DNA of 64,000 bases from assembly GCA_964525045.1 (NCBI GenBank), contig CAZGFD010000012.1, positions 62,001 to 126,000 on the forward strand. Reading direction: 5' to 3'. This DNA is from G020348185 sp964525045 (GTDB lineage Bacteria > Nitrospirota > Nitrospiria > Nitrospirales > UBA8639). The translations under genes and the position numbers were made by a program. Positions 35,370 through 43,409 of the stretch are shown piece after piece. The notes under the pieces are model-generated. The model worked only from the letters and a program-made list of their open reading frames with translations, was not told the origin of the DNA and did not search any database. Numbering within the stretch: the stretch's first letter is position 1; each line of letters begins with the position of its first letter.

Positions 35370-36374
35370 CTATCCCTCTTCTCCCGTATTGACTCCCCCC
35401 GACCTGGCAATATCCTCCATCTTTATTTTCTCCGGATTAAACTTTCTTACGCCCGACAGCATGCGATCCAGGGCCTGATCTAAAGAAAGAGGATCGGCAT
35501 CTTTTTGTCGAAATCGGAGGGGATTGACCCGAGCGACGACGAAATTCTTCAGATACGGGTTGGTTAACCCTCGTTGCTTCAACGCCTCGACTTGTTCAAT
35601 GACGACATCATCGAGTTCAAGCACCCTTTTAGCAATTCCGATTCGCTGTGTGAGGGCTTTGGGCAGAGGCATGTTGAGGAATTGGTCGGTCCGTTTCAGA
35701 ACAGGATGGTACGCTCCACCGCTAAACCTGGGCCGCTCCTCATAGCAAAGGCCAAGCGTGATGAAGGCCGGCTCTTCAAACTCGAGACTGAAGTTCTGTT
35801 CGGCGTCGTGGGTCATTGACGCCAGTTCTCGATACATGCGAATCACTTCCAGGGCTTTTTCTCGAAGGTTATGGGCCTTTTCAGTATTCAACGCCAGAAT
35901 ACGATAGGCAACTGAGGGATTCGGTACCACCAGAGCAGTAATACTTTTCGCGCCAAGGGTCCGCATGGCGGACAGTCGGTGATTGCCGTTGGGCGTCCAG
36001 TATTTTGTTCCTTCATCAGGGATTGAATTGGCCTGGACGGCAATGATCGGGTCCAAGAAGTACCCGAGCTTTCCTATCACCCCCTCCAATCGACGAGCAT
36101 GACTGTCCGACAGGTTCCTCTGAAAAGGGGTAGGTTGGACTAACTCAATCGGGAGCGCGGCAAACACGATCCATTGGCCGCTGAAAGGCTCCCGATACGT
36201 CGCAAGAACCTTTCCGCCATCATGATTGATGGCCTGATGAAGTCGGGCCACTTCCGCCGTCGGGGCTGCTGCCTGGAGTTCCCCGGCGGTGAGTCCCGTG
36301 GAGGTACCAGCCGGTTTTCGTCGCCTGCGAACGCCACCAGGTGTTTTGGTTTTTTTTGGTTTCTTTTCTGCCAT
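35370..36374 (-). CDS. ParB N-terminal (ParB/sulfiredoxin-fold) domain protein
   Basis: A 334-residue protein from ATG 36374; the frame extends to 36404 without a better start. The N-terminus is a basic, disordered tail (KKPKKTKTPGGVRRRRKPAG). A ParB/Srx-like nucleotide-binding domain covers about residues 65-165: IELVQPTPFQRNLSDSHARR, LDPIIAVQANS, TPNGNHRLSAMRTLGAKSI. The GNHR word replaces the usual GERR/GEHR. The C-terminal half is helical without an obvious helix-turn-helix. No parA lies nearby, so this is a stand-alone ParB-fold protein, possibly a CTP- or ATP-using DNA-associated factor. Confidence 0.75.
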   Translation of the reverse strand: MAEKKPKKTKTPGGVRRRRKPAGTSTGLTAGELQAAAPTAEVARLHQAINHDGGKVLATYREPFSGQWIVFAALPIELVQPTPFQRNLSDSHARRLEGVIGKLGYFLDPIIAVQANSIPDEGTKYWTPNGNHRLSAMRTLGAKSITALVVPNPSVAYRILALNTEKAHNLREKALEVIRMYRELASMTHDAEQNFSLEFEEPAFITLGLCYEERPRFSGGAYHPVLKRTDQFLNMPLPKALTQRIGIAKRVLELDDVVIEQVEALKQRGLTNPYLKNFVVARVNPLRFRQKDADPLSLDQALDRMLSGVRKFNPEKIKMEDIARSGGVNTGEEG

Positions 36375-36527
36375 AGGTTGTAATGGTAGGCAAATTAATA
36401 GCAAAAGGGAAACCCTTCTTTTTCCCTGTGGGAAGTCTGCTTTACCCTTACAATATATAACTATGACCTAACAAATGGCTGGGGAGGTGATTAATGAGGC
36501 CTTGTTGAAGCAAAAAATGATTTGTTA

Positions 36528-36548
36528 GAGTTTAACTCAGTTTAACTG
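36528..36548. promoter_or_regulatory. Tandem palindromic operator of the toxin-antitoxin pair
   Basis: Two 11-bp odd palindromes, GAGTTTAACTC (36528-36538) and CAGTTTAACTG (36538-36548), share one base and are offset by 10 bp, one helical turn. This lies 19 bp before the antitoxin start. Spacing by one turn is typical for cooperative ribbon-helix-helix dimers. Confidence 0.65.
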
Positions 36549-36566
36549 AAAAAGGGGGGACGAACG

Positions 36567-36812
36567 ATGGGACGAAAAACGAGAGTGGTTGGATTTTCTG
36601 TTAGCCCAGAACTTGCGAAGGAATATGAAAAATTAGCGGAACAGGAAAGTACAACGAAAAGCGAGCTCTTCCGCCGGATGATTCAGGCCTATAAAACTGA
36701 ACGGGAGGAAGAAGAATTCTTCCAACTCCAAAGAAAGATGGCTAGGCGGACTAGAAAGGCAGGATTTTTGGATGAGAAGGAGGTTGAGCGTATTGTGTTT
36801 GAGGATCGCTAA
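36567..36812 (+). CDS. Ribbon-helix-helix (CopG/MetJ-type) antitoxin
   Basis: An 81-residue protein. RVVGFSVSPELAKEYEKLAE is the DNA-binding strand and first helix, ESTTKSELFRRMIQAYKTE the second helix. The C-terminal tail is charged and should bind the toxin. GGGGGG at 36554-36559 precedes ATG 36567. The stop codon overlaps the toxin start (TAATG). A tandem operator lies directly upstream, consistent with autoregulation. Confidence 0.85.
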   Translation: MGRKTRVVGFSVSPELAKEYEKLAEQESTTKSELFRRMIQAYKTEREEEEFFQLQRKMARRTRKAGFLDEKEVERIVFEDR

Positions 36813-37219
36813 TGAAAGTGGTCTTCGACACCAACGTTTACATTTCCGCCTTTCTGGTTCCGGGAAGTCAGGGCGAAGAAGCCTTTCTGCTCGCTCATCG
36901 CCGTCGCTTCAATCTCTATACCTCTGTACCCATCCTCACCGAAACCGCCCGTGTACTGAGGCTCAAATTTGATCAGGAAGATGAAGATATAAAAGTTGCT
37001 CTAAAATTGATCGCTCGGGCAGCCAAAGTCCTTCGCCCGTCAACCAGGGTCACCCTTTTGCAAGATTCACCCGATAATCGAATCCTCGAATGTGCAAAGG
37101 AAGCAAAATCCGATGTCATTGTCACGGGTGACCGGGACATCCTTAGACTGAAGACATTTGAAAAGATCAGCATTATTCGTTTGATTGACTTTTTAAGGAT
37201 GTCCCCAGAAAAGGTTTAA
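36812..37219 (+). CDS. PIN-domain toxin (COG1569 type)
   Basis: A 135-residue protein. Acidic residues of the PIN active site are in place: Asp6 (VVFDTNVYISAFL), Glu in TETARVL, Asp in SPDNRILECA and Asp in TGDRDILRL. The family is annotated as a putative toxin-antitoxin PIN toxin; VapC relatives are Mg-dependent RNases that cut tRNA or rRNA. ATG overlaps the antitoxin stop, giving translational coupling. The next 950 bp appear to be non-coding. Confidence 0.87.
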   Translation: MKVVFDTNVYISAFLVPGSQGEEAFLLAHRRRFNLYTSVPILTETARVLRLKFDQEDEDIKVALKLIARAAKVLRPSTRVTLLQDSPDNRILECAKEAKSDVIVTGDRDILRLKTFEKISIIRLIDFLRMSPEKV

Positions 37220-38171
37220 TCCGCATTGATAAAAAAGGCAATAAATTACTTTGTCCAAATCTCTTTTTCATGGATGTTAGTGTGTGCAAGCACTCTACGT
37301 GCCCAAACAATCTGTTGGTGGTCGCTTCGCAGAAGACGGTCCATTCTCAGGTCCAAACCTTAAACAGATAGGCGGTGTCGGAGTGCTAAAAAATGTACTT
37401 GGATACTGGACGGATAATGGAAAACCAAAATACAGGTATGCAACCTTCATCAATCCTTATGCCTCGCATTCGCTCGCATCCCTTCGCTCACCATTCTCAG
37501 CATACTCCTGGTATGACAGAGAGCTGAATGATGAACCATTAGGATAGAAGAAGGATAGGCCTGGATCTGCAGAACCTTTAATCAGGTCATCGACATATCT
37601 TATGGACGTCCTTGATATGCTCCTCCGAGCAAATCCCACTAATGTAAGATCATTGGAAGGGCTACAAAATTGTTGATGGGATGGGCAAAGCCTGTCCTCC
37701 ACAATAGTTTTTCTACCGAATGCCTACAGGATGATTTTTAGGAAAGGGGGGTTAAGTAACAGACAAGAAAGCCCTTCACGAAACTCTAAGTGTGTTGATT
37801 TTTGTATTTTTGCTTCTACTAGGTCTCTTTCTCAAAAGACAGGGACGACCGGTCCACCAAGTACAGGTTCCCTCTTGACAGTAGTGAAAAATAGGTTCAG
37901 GCTATTTATTAGTTCCTCTGCCCAGAGGCCTTCTATCGGTCTTGGAAAGGAGACCGGGTACTTCACTATTTCATATCAATACCAATCCTGTCTCTCGATT
38001 TTATTAAATATGGCCGAGAGTCAGGTTCAATCAAGGTCCTTCCCCAGACAGGGTTATCATCAAAGTGCTGGGGTCGCGAAACCGTTACCCCATCTTTAGG
38101 CTGTAGTCCTTTAAGAGCATCCCGAAAACCGGGTGTGTTGTCGTAGTCAACTTCCAACCAAGGAGGCCGAA
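37220..38171. other. Gene-poor stretch downstream of the toxin-antitoxin pair
   Basis: About 950 bp without a gene I can support. Short frames such as 37284-37547 (+) and 37966-38157 (-) lack good ribosome sites and recognisable motifs. The region may hold decayed genes. A TTGACA is seen at about 37876 but no matching -10 at standard spacing. Confidence 0.5.
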
Positions 38172-38621
38172 ATGAACCGACTATTTTTCAGTCCAGTAGT
38201 GTTTTTTCTTGTGGTGTTTCTATCGGGTGGTTGTGATTCGGGCCAATATGGCCAGGAAACCAAAACTGAACCAAAGGCCGAAAGTAAGCCGATGGTAGAG
38301 GCCGAATCTCCCCCTGCGGGTGAAATGGCAAAAATTGAAGGGGCGCTCATGGCGCCTGAGGGAGCCCCGGGCGCTTCGGATAATGCTGAAGGGGTCAAGC
38401 ATTTTGAGCAGGGGCATTGGGATGTCGCCAAAGAGCATTTCGATAAAGCGCTTGCGGCCAACGCAAAGCTCGCCGAGGCTCATTACAATTTAGCCTTAGC
38501 CCTGGACAAGATGGGAGACCATGGAGAGGCCACCAATCATTTTAAGACAGCCCTGGAACTAGCGCCGGAAGATCCCAGGATCAAGGACTCTGGAATCTTG
38601 CAAGCTCATGTTGGCGGGTGA
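38172..38621 (+). CDS. Small TPR lipoprotein
   Basis: A 149-residue protein from ATG 38172, preceded by AAGGAGG. The signal peptide ends in a lipobox-like SGGC (Cys21). A Glu/Ala/Pro-rich linker follows (to about residue 68), then two TPRs: EGVKHFEQGHWDVAKEHFDK and AEAHYNLALALDKMGDHGEA. It is probably an envelope-anchored adaptor; the partner is unknown. It stands alone in a gene-poor region. Confidence 0.8.
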   Translation: MNRLFFSPVVFFLVVFLSGGCDSGQYGQETKTEPKAESKPMVEAESPPAGEMAKIEGALMAPEGAPGASDNAEGVKHFEQGHWDVAKEHFDKALAANAKLAEAHYNLALALDKMGDHGEATNHFKTALELAPEDPRIKDSGILQAHVGG

Positions 38622-39010
38622 AAAAAGAAGTTTCGGGTTTCGTAAAAAGCTGAGGGCCTTTCCTTTGGATTGTGTAGTATTGTTGTTTCAACCCTACTAC
38701 CTTTCTTTATAGGAAGTGGTTTCCGGCCACTCCCTGCTATCCACAACTATCAAATCGGCAGAAGACGGCAGGCATGGTCATCGACGCCACGAATTTGCCT
38801 GTTGGCCCCTGGTGTATTTGCTACCTTCCCAAAAGCTCCATTGAAATCTCCCCACACCTTCCCGGCCTTCCCAGCGTATGAACTCTATACATGAGTCTGG
38901 TCGGAAGGAATGGATTCTCTGCTCCCTAAACTGTTGAAAAAGAAGTGGGTAACTGCTTAAAATCATGGGCGGTAGAGGGTTTTCTAAATTAAATTGGGAA
39001 GGTCAACCTC
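38622..39010. other. Intergenic region with one GAAAC-type repeat
   Basis: At 38628-38642 the run GAAGTTTCGGGTTTCG is a reverse-oriented member of the GAAACCC repeat family. The rest holds no supported gene. GGGAAGGT near 38997 serves as ribosome site for the next gene. Confidence 0.5.
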
Positions 39011-39253
39011 ATGAATCGAACTGTTCTTTTTTTTGGAATCCTTTTTCTGGGTTTCATAACTCTAAGCTGTGCATCGGAGCCCACGAGGTGGTACAAAGCA
39101 GGCGCAACCAAGACAATGTACGAGCGGGACAAAGCAGATTGCGAGGAACAGACTCTTGGTACGGTTACCACTATGGACAAAATGCAAACTTACACTTTTG
39201 AAAGCTGTATGGAACAGAGGGGTTATGTGGCTTTAGACCATTCGGCGATGTGA
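39011..39253 (+). CDS. Very small lipoprotein of unknown function
   Basis: An 80-residue protein. The signal peptide (FFGILFLGFITLSC) has a lipobox with Cys20. The mature part is about 61 residues (WYKAGATKTMYERDKADCEE) with two further Cys (DCEE and ESCMEQRGY) that could form a disulfide. The pattern of a Cys after an acidic helix followed by C-x-E-x-R-G-Y is common in small outer-membrane lipoproteins of Proteobacteria and Nitrospirota. GGGAAGG lies upstream of ATG 39011. Confidence 0.7.
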   Translation: MNRTVLFFGILFLGFITLSCASEPTRWYKAGATKTMYERDKADCEEQTLGTVTTMDKMQTYTFESCMEQRGYVALDHSAM

Positions 39254-39475
39254 GGCAATTTTAATTCACTTGGCCTTGGAAAGGCGATGCTCATCTAAGA
39301 TCAGAATGTATCGTCGATCTTGGGCAATGAGACCGTGTTGTACCAATATTGTTGGCAAGATTTTGGTGGGGGAGTCGAGATTGGAGTTTCCGGGAGGTCG
39401 GACAAAGAGGTCACCCCGACAATTCCTAAAAGGGGAGTCCCCCTTGACAATACTACAATGTTACAATCCCTCTTA

Positions 39476-39531
39476 CCCGAAACCCGAAACCCGAAACCCG
39501 AAACCCGAAACCCGAAACCCGAAACCCGAAA
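39476..39531 (+). repeat. Eight perfect tandem copies of CCCGAAA
   Basis: Fifty-six bases consist of eight exact copies of the 7-mer CCCGAAA, with partial units on each side. It ends 8 bp before the polA stop codon, on the convergent side. It is the largest member of a family with other members at 12522, 13861, 35322, 38628, 42475, 47743 and 48569. Confidence 0.95.
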
Positions 39532-39538
39532 CTATTCT

Positions 39539-42385
39539 TCAGTGCGCCTCTGCCCAGGATGGTCCTTGTCCCACCTCAACCGTTAGGGGAACCGCAAGCT
39601 GAAGCTTCGGGAGGGTTGCCGATTCCATTACTTTTTTCACGACCCCCGCTGTTTGATCCAGAACCTCGTCATCGACTTCAAAGATCAACTCATCGTGGAC
39701 GGTGAGGAGCATGTGGGCTTTTGTTGAAAGGCCCTGTTGTTCCAATGCCGGTGGAACCCGGATCATGGCCCGCTTCAGAATATCCGCAGCCGATCCTTGT
39801 AGGGGAGCATTAATCGCGGCTCGTTCCGCAAAATTCCGGCGCGCCGGATTTTTGTCATGTATCCCTGGCACATGACAGCGGCGACCAAACAGCGTTTGTA
39901 CGTAGCCATGTTCGCGACAAAACTGCTTGGTCCGTTCCATATAGTCCTGGATGCCGGGATATCGTTCAAAATAGGCTTTCATGTAGGCGGCCGCTTCACT
40001 CTGTTCCACTCCGAGCTGGCGAGCGAGGCCAAATGCGCTGATACCATAAATGATCCCGAAATTAATGGCTTTGGCTTTGCGTCGTATCGAGGGATCAAGC
40101 TGTTCAGAAGAAATCCCGAACACTTGACTGGCTGTTAATGTGTGAATGTCTTGTCCTTCTTTAAATGCCTGCTTTAAGACACCAATATCTGCGGTGTGGG
40201 CCAAAAGACGTAACTCAATCTGTGAATAGTCCAGAGAAAGGAGTGTTCTCCCCGGCTCCGCCACAAACGCCTGCCGGATTTTTCGACCTTCCTCGGTGCG
40301 AATCGGGATGTTTTGTAGATTCGGGTCAGTCGATGACAATCTCCCCGTCGAGGCGGACGCCATGGCATACGAAGTATGGACTCGTTTGGTTTGGGGATGA
40401 ATCTGTTCAATCAGGGCTTGTGTATACGTGCTGTTGAGTTTGTCCAAGTGTCGCCATTCCAACACCTTAGCCGGTAGGGCATGACCTTGGGCGGCAAGAG
40501 ACTCCAAGACATTCGCGCTCGTGGTATAGGATCCCGCCTTTCCTTTTTGTCCTCCTTCCAACCCCATTTCTTCGAAAAGAATCTCGCCGAGTTGTTTCGG
40601 GGATCCGACATTGAACGGGTGGCCTGCGAGTTGATGAATGGTGTGTTCTAATTCTCCCAAGCGTTGAGAGAATTCGGCATTCAGTCGTTTCAATTGGGCC
40701 AAATCAACTTTGATCCCTTGTACTTCCATCGCAGCCAAAACGGAAATGAGCGGTCGTTCGATGGTTTCGTACACCGTGGTCATCCGTTCGGTGATAAGGC
40801 GAGGCCTGAGCAACAGGTGGAGTTTTCGTGTGACATCCGCATCTTCCGCCGCATAGGTCAGTGCTTGATCCAGGGGAACTTTGTCAAAGGTGACCTGTGC
40901 TTTTCCAGTTCCGGTGACGTCTTTGTACTTGATGGTCGTATGGCCAAGGTACAGTTCGGCCAATTCATCCATCCCATGCCCGTGGCTTCCCCCTTCCAGG
41001 ACATAAGAGAGGAGCATCGTATCGTCGACAGGCGTCACCGGGATCCCGTACCGGGAGAGGACGACCATGTCGTATTTTATATTGTGACCGATTTTTAATA
41101 TCGATGGATCGGCAAGTAGGGGTCGCAGGACCTCCAAGGTTTTCTCGAGCGGGATTTGGTTTGGCTCCGGATCGCTTGTAGAGTCATCGGTGGAGGCAAG
41201 GAGGGTTCCCGTCTCGGATGTAGTAGGATTCGTATGGCCGACAGGAATGTAACAGGCCCTTCCGGATTCGATACTGAGAGAAATTCCAACCAGCTCAGCC
41301 CGGCTTTGGTCCAATGAGGTGGTCTCAGTATCAACAGCAACCAACCCCTTGCGGTAGATCTCATCTACCCATTTCTGAAGAGCCGGTAGCGTTTGTACAA
41401 GTTCGTAGGCTGGGGCTGTGGAGAATGTTTGGGGTGAAGACGAGCCGGCCTGTGCTTCCGGCTCTGAGGAAGCGCCGGTCGAATACCGGCTCTGCACTCG
41501 GGCGATGATGGAATTGAACCCTTGTGCAGTGAGAAATTTCAGAAGCAGGTGAGAATCAATAGGACGTCGGGCCAAGTCTTTTAAGCGGATGGTCACCGGC
41601 ACATCGTCTCGAAGGTGAACCAGTTGGCGGGATAACCGGGCTTTGTCCGCATGTTCTATGAGACTTTCTCGCCGCTTTGTTTGCTTGACCTCCGAGGCTC
41701 TCTCAAGAAGCGTATCAAGATCGCCATAGTCATTAATGAGTTGGGCGGCGGTTTTCACTCCGATCCCCGGGATCCCGGGAACATTATCAGTTGAATCGCC
41801 GGCCAGGGCCTGCACATCCACAACTTTGGCAGGCGGAACTCCGAATTTTTCTTTGACTTGGTCGGGACCAATTCTCCGGTTTTTTATCGTGTCCAGCATT
41901 GTCACGCGATCAGACACCAATTGCATCAAATCTTTGTCTGAGGAAATGATCGTCACCTCCGCTCCGGCTTCAACGGCCATTCGGGTATAGGTGGCAATTA
42001 AATCATCAGCCTCAAACCCCTGCATTTCGACACAGTCCAGATTGAAGGCTTCCGTGGCTTGACGAACCAGAGGAAATTGCACCACCAAATCCTCGGGAGG
42101 CTCGGGTCGGTTGGCTTTGTAGTCCGAGGCGATTTCATTCCTAAATGTTTCCCGTGCCGTATCAAAAACCACGGCAAGATGGTCAGGGTTCAAATCCTCA
42201 ATTTGCTTGAGGAGCATTTGAGTAAAACCATAGACGGCCGCGACTGGGGTGCCCTGAGGGTTCGTGAGAGGCTGTTGGATGGCGTGATAGGCTCGAAAGA
42301 TAAAGCCGGACGCGTCGATAAGGACGACGTGGCGGATCGGAAGGTCCTTTGATTCGCTTGTATTGGGCACAGGTAGTTTCCGCAC
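39539..42385 (-). CDS. polA: DNA polymerase I
   Basis: About 948 residues from GTG 42385; GTG 42370 and ATG 42454 are alternatives and none has a clear Shine-Dalgarno. The 5'-3' exonuclease domain (about 1-300) starts HVVLIDASGFIFRAYHAI and has DSTDNVPGIPGIGVKTA. The 3'-5' exonuclease domain is intact in sequence (VAVDTETTSLDQSRAELVGI; IGHNIKYDMVVL; AEDADVTRKL), so proofreading is probably active. Polymerase motif A is LLSLDYSQIELRLLAH, motif B RRKAKAINFGIIYG and motif C LTVHDELIFEV. It handles Okazaki maturation and repair synthesis. Confidence 0.95.
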   Translation of the reverse strand: MRKLPVPNTSESKDLPIRHVVLIDASGFIFRAYHAIQQPLTNPQGTPVAAVYGFTQMLLKQIEDLNPDHLAVVFDTARETFRNEIASDYKANRPEPPEDLVVQFPLVRQATEAFNLDCVEMQGFEADDLIATYTRMAVEAGAEVTIISSDKDLMQLVSDRVTMLDTIKNRRIGPDQVKEKFGVPPAKVVDVQALAGDSTDNVPGIPGIGVKTAAQLINDYGDLDTLLERASEVKQTKRRESLIEHADKARLSRQLVHLRDDVPVTIRLKDLARRPIDSHLLLKFLTAQGFNSIIARVQSRYSTGASSEPEAQAGSSSPQTFSTAPAYELVQTLPALQKWVDEIYRKGLVAVDTETTSLDQSRAELVGISLSIESGRACYIPVGHTNPTTSETGTLLASTDDSTSDPEPNQIPLEKTLEVLRPLLADPSILKIGHNIKYDMVVLSRYGIPVTPVDDTMLLSYVLEGGSHGHGMDELAELYLGHTTIKYKDVTGTGKAQVTFDKVPLDQALTYAAEDADVTRKLHLLLRPRLITERMTTVYETIERPLISVLAAMEVQGIKVDLAQLKRLNAEFSQRLGELEHTIHQLAGHPFNVGSPKQLGEILFEEMGLEGGQKGKAGSYTTSANVLESLAAQGHALPAKVLEWRHLDKLNSTYTQALIEQIHPQTKRVHTSYAMASASTGRLSSTDPNLQNIPIRTEEGRKIRQAFVAEPGRTLLSLDYSQIELRLLAHTADIGVLKQAFKEGQDIHTLTASQVFGISSEQLDPSIRRKAKAINFGIIYGISAFGLARQLGVEQSEAAAYMKAYFERYPGIQDYMERTKQFCREHGYVQTLFGRRCHVPGIHDKNPARRNFAERAAINAPLQGSAADILKRAMIRVPPALEQQGLSTKAHMLLTVHDELIFEVDDEVLDQTAGVVKKVMESATLPKLQLAVPLTVEVGQGPSWAEAH

Positions 42386-42474
42386 GAAGGTGAATATCAA
42401 GACTGAACATACCTGATGTGTTGGACGGTGTCGATATGAAATCCAGAAGAACAATAAGCGGGAAGGAGGTAAAG

Positions 42475-42552
42475 AAGTTTCGAGTTTCGGGGACCCACAC
42501 TGAAAGTCTTTTTCTACCGCGGAATTCGAAATCTGAAAACAGAAACTCTTTA
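42475..42552. repeat. GAAAC-type repeat pair in inverted arrangement
   Basis: GAAGTTTCGAGTTTCGGGG at 42475 is followed after about 30 nt by CGAAATCTGAAAACAGAAAC at about 42528. The two halves are imperfect inverted copies of the GAAACCC-type element and could form a stem-loop. They lie upstream of polA and just before the structured-RNA candidate. Confidence 0.45.
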
Positions 42553-42615
42553 ATTGTCGATGGGAGGGGGAAAGAATTCAGGATTTTTGAGATTTCTTAT
42601 TCTTGAAAAAAAGGA

Positions 42616-42794
42616 GGCCCGGTAGGACATCTCCCATGGTTTCAGGGTTGAGGGCAACAGGGTGTCGTTGCCCCTCCAGCCTGAAGTTAGCATTGGCGCT
42701 TTCAGAGTGTGCTACCGGGCCATACGTAGAAACAGTGAATTCGAATTACTATTTGGGGTTGGCCAGTTGTGAGAACTTTGAACCCCATTTTTTT
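42616..42794 (+). ncRNA. Candidate structured non-coding RNA
   Basis: No gene fits here, but pairing is dense. An outer stem GGCCCGGTAG (42616-42625) pairs perfectly with CTACCGGGCC (42712-42721). Inside it TGGTTTCAGG (42637-42646) pairs with CCTGAAGTTA (42680-42689) using three G-U pairs. Inside that GAGGGCAAC (42650-42658) pairs with GTTGCCCCTC (42667-42676) with one bulge. A separate hairpin with a run of seven T ends it at 42794. On the minus strand the outer stem is followed by TCC and seven T, so the strand is not certain. I find no SRP, 6S, tmRNA or known riboswitch signature. Confidence 0.45.
42754..42794 (+). terminator. Intrinsic terminator-like hairpin
   Basis: TGGGGTT (42754-42760) pairs with AACCCCA (42781-42787), and inside the loop AGTT pairs with AACT. 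Seven T follow at 42788-42794. No plus-strand protein gene lies upstream for more than 3 kb, so it implies a short plus-strand transcript. Confidence 0.6.
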
Positions 42795-42874
42795 GCCACG
42801 TGGTCGTAGGCTTTCATGAACGTAGGCGTCAGCAAACACCAGGTCTATATTTTTATTGACGCCTAAGAGAAAGT

Positions 42875-43060
42875 CTAACTTTTATCTCCAACAAGAATAT
42901 TTTCTTGTGATGGACCCGGGCTATTTTCAGTTGGGGTATGGGATGTTACCTCCTCTTGTGCTTGGTGTTGATGTCCTCGGTAGTCTCTCCAAATGACGAG
43001 CATACCCCCAAGTAACCCCAGACCGGTTGCTAGCACCGCAATGATAATTTCGATTTCCAT
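42875..43060 (-). CDS. Small single-pass membrane protein
   Basis: A 61-residue protein from ATG 43060, with AAGGAGT about 10 nt upstream. One membrane helix covers residues 4-24 (EIIIAVLATGLGLLGGMLVI), followed by WRDYRG and a hydrophilic tail. No family is recognised. The frame is open to 43117, but the internal start has the better ribosome site. Confidence 0.55.
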   Translation of the reverse strand: MEIEIIIAVLATGLGLLGGMLVIWRDYRGHQHQAQEEVTSHTPTENSPGPSQENILVGDKS

Positions 43061-43289
43061 GGACTTGGAACACTCCTTAATGTGTACCGTTGAACGTATT
43101 TTATTTTTATGAAGCAAGCCCTGTACCAGATTGCCTTTGACAAGGGTTCCAGGTCATGAAATTTCTGCAACCTATTGATTTTGTTAAATAATGAACTGTT
43201 GGAATGATGCAAAAACTCTTTTTACCCGATATTCGATTTAATTCGGATGTTATCTGACGGTTAACAAAGTGTATCCAAACGGATAACTA

Positions 43290-43308
43290 TGCCCCCTTTT
43301 AGGGGGCA
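43290..43308. other. Perfect stem-loop between minus-strand genes
   Basis: TGCCCCCT, TTT, AGGGGGCA forms an 8-bp stem with a 3-nt loop. A second small hairpin (TATCC/GGATA) lies just left of it. No U-tract follows directly on either strand. The following 70 bp carry ATTTCA/ATCTCA words that loosely resemble the GAAAC repeat style. It lies 102 bp past the permease stop and could act as a transcript-end or stabilising structure. Confidence 0.45.
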
Positions 43309-43409
43309 ATCTCAGATTTCACATCTCATATCTCAAATTAAAACCAATACGGGAGGGGACAATTTCAAATCTCAAAAAAAGAAATAACCTTGAGAATTAG
43401 AAATAGAGG

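Noticed and set aside
37284..37547. An 87-residue plus-strand frame starting with GTG
   Set aside because: No ribosome site, odd composition and no recognisable motif.
37457..37702. A minus-strand frame containing RYVDD as a reverse-transcriptase remnant
   Set aside because: Only the single YVDD word matches; none of the other reverse-transcriptase blocks are present.
39476..39531. The CCCGAAA array as a CRISPR or as coding repeats
   Set aside because: Pure 7-bp tandem copies without spacers; the frames crossing it have no ribosome site.
42616..42721. The structured RNA candidate as SRP (4.5S), 6S RNA or a known riboswitch
   Set aside because: The SRP apical words (AGGTC, GGAA loop, AGCAGCC) are missing on both strands; there is no 6S-type open bubble; no known riboswitch core is visible and no plus-strand gene follows.
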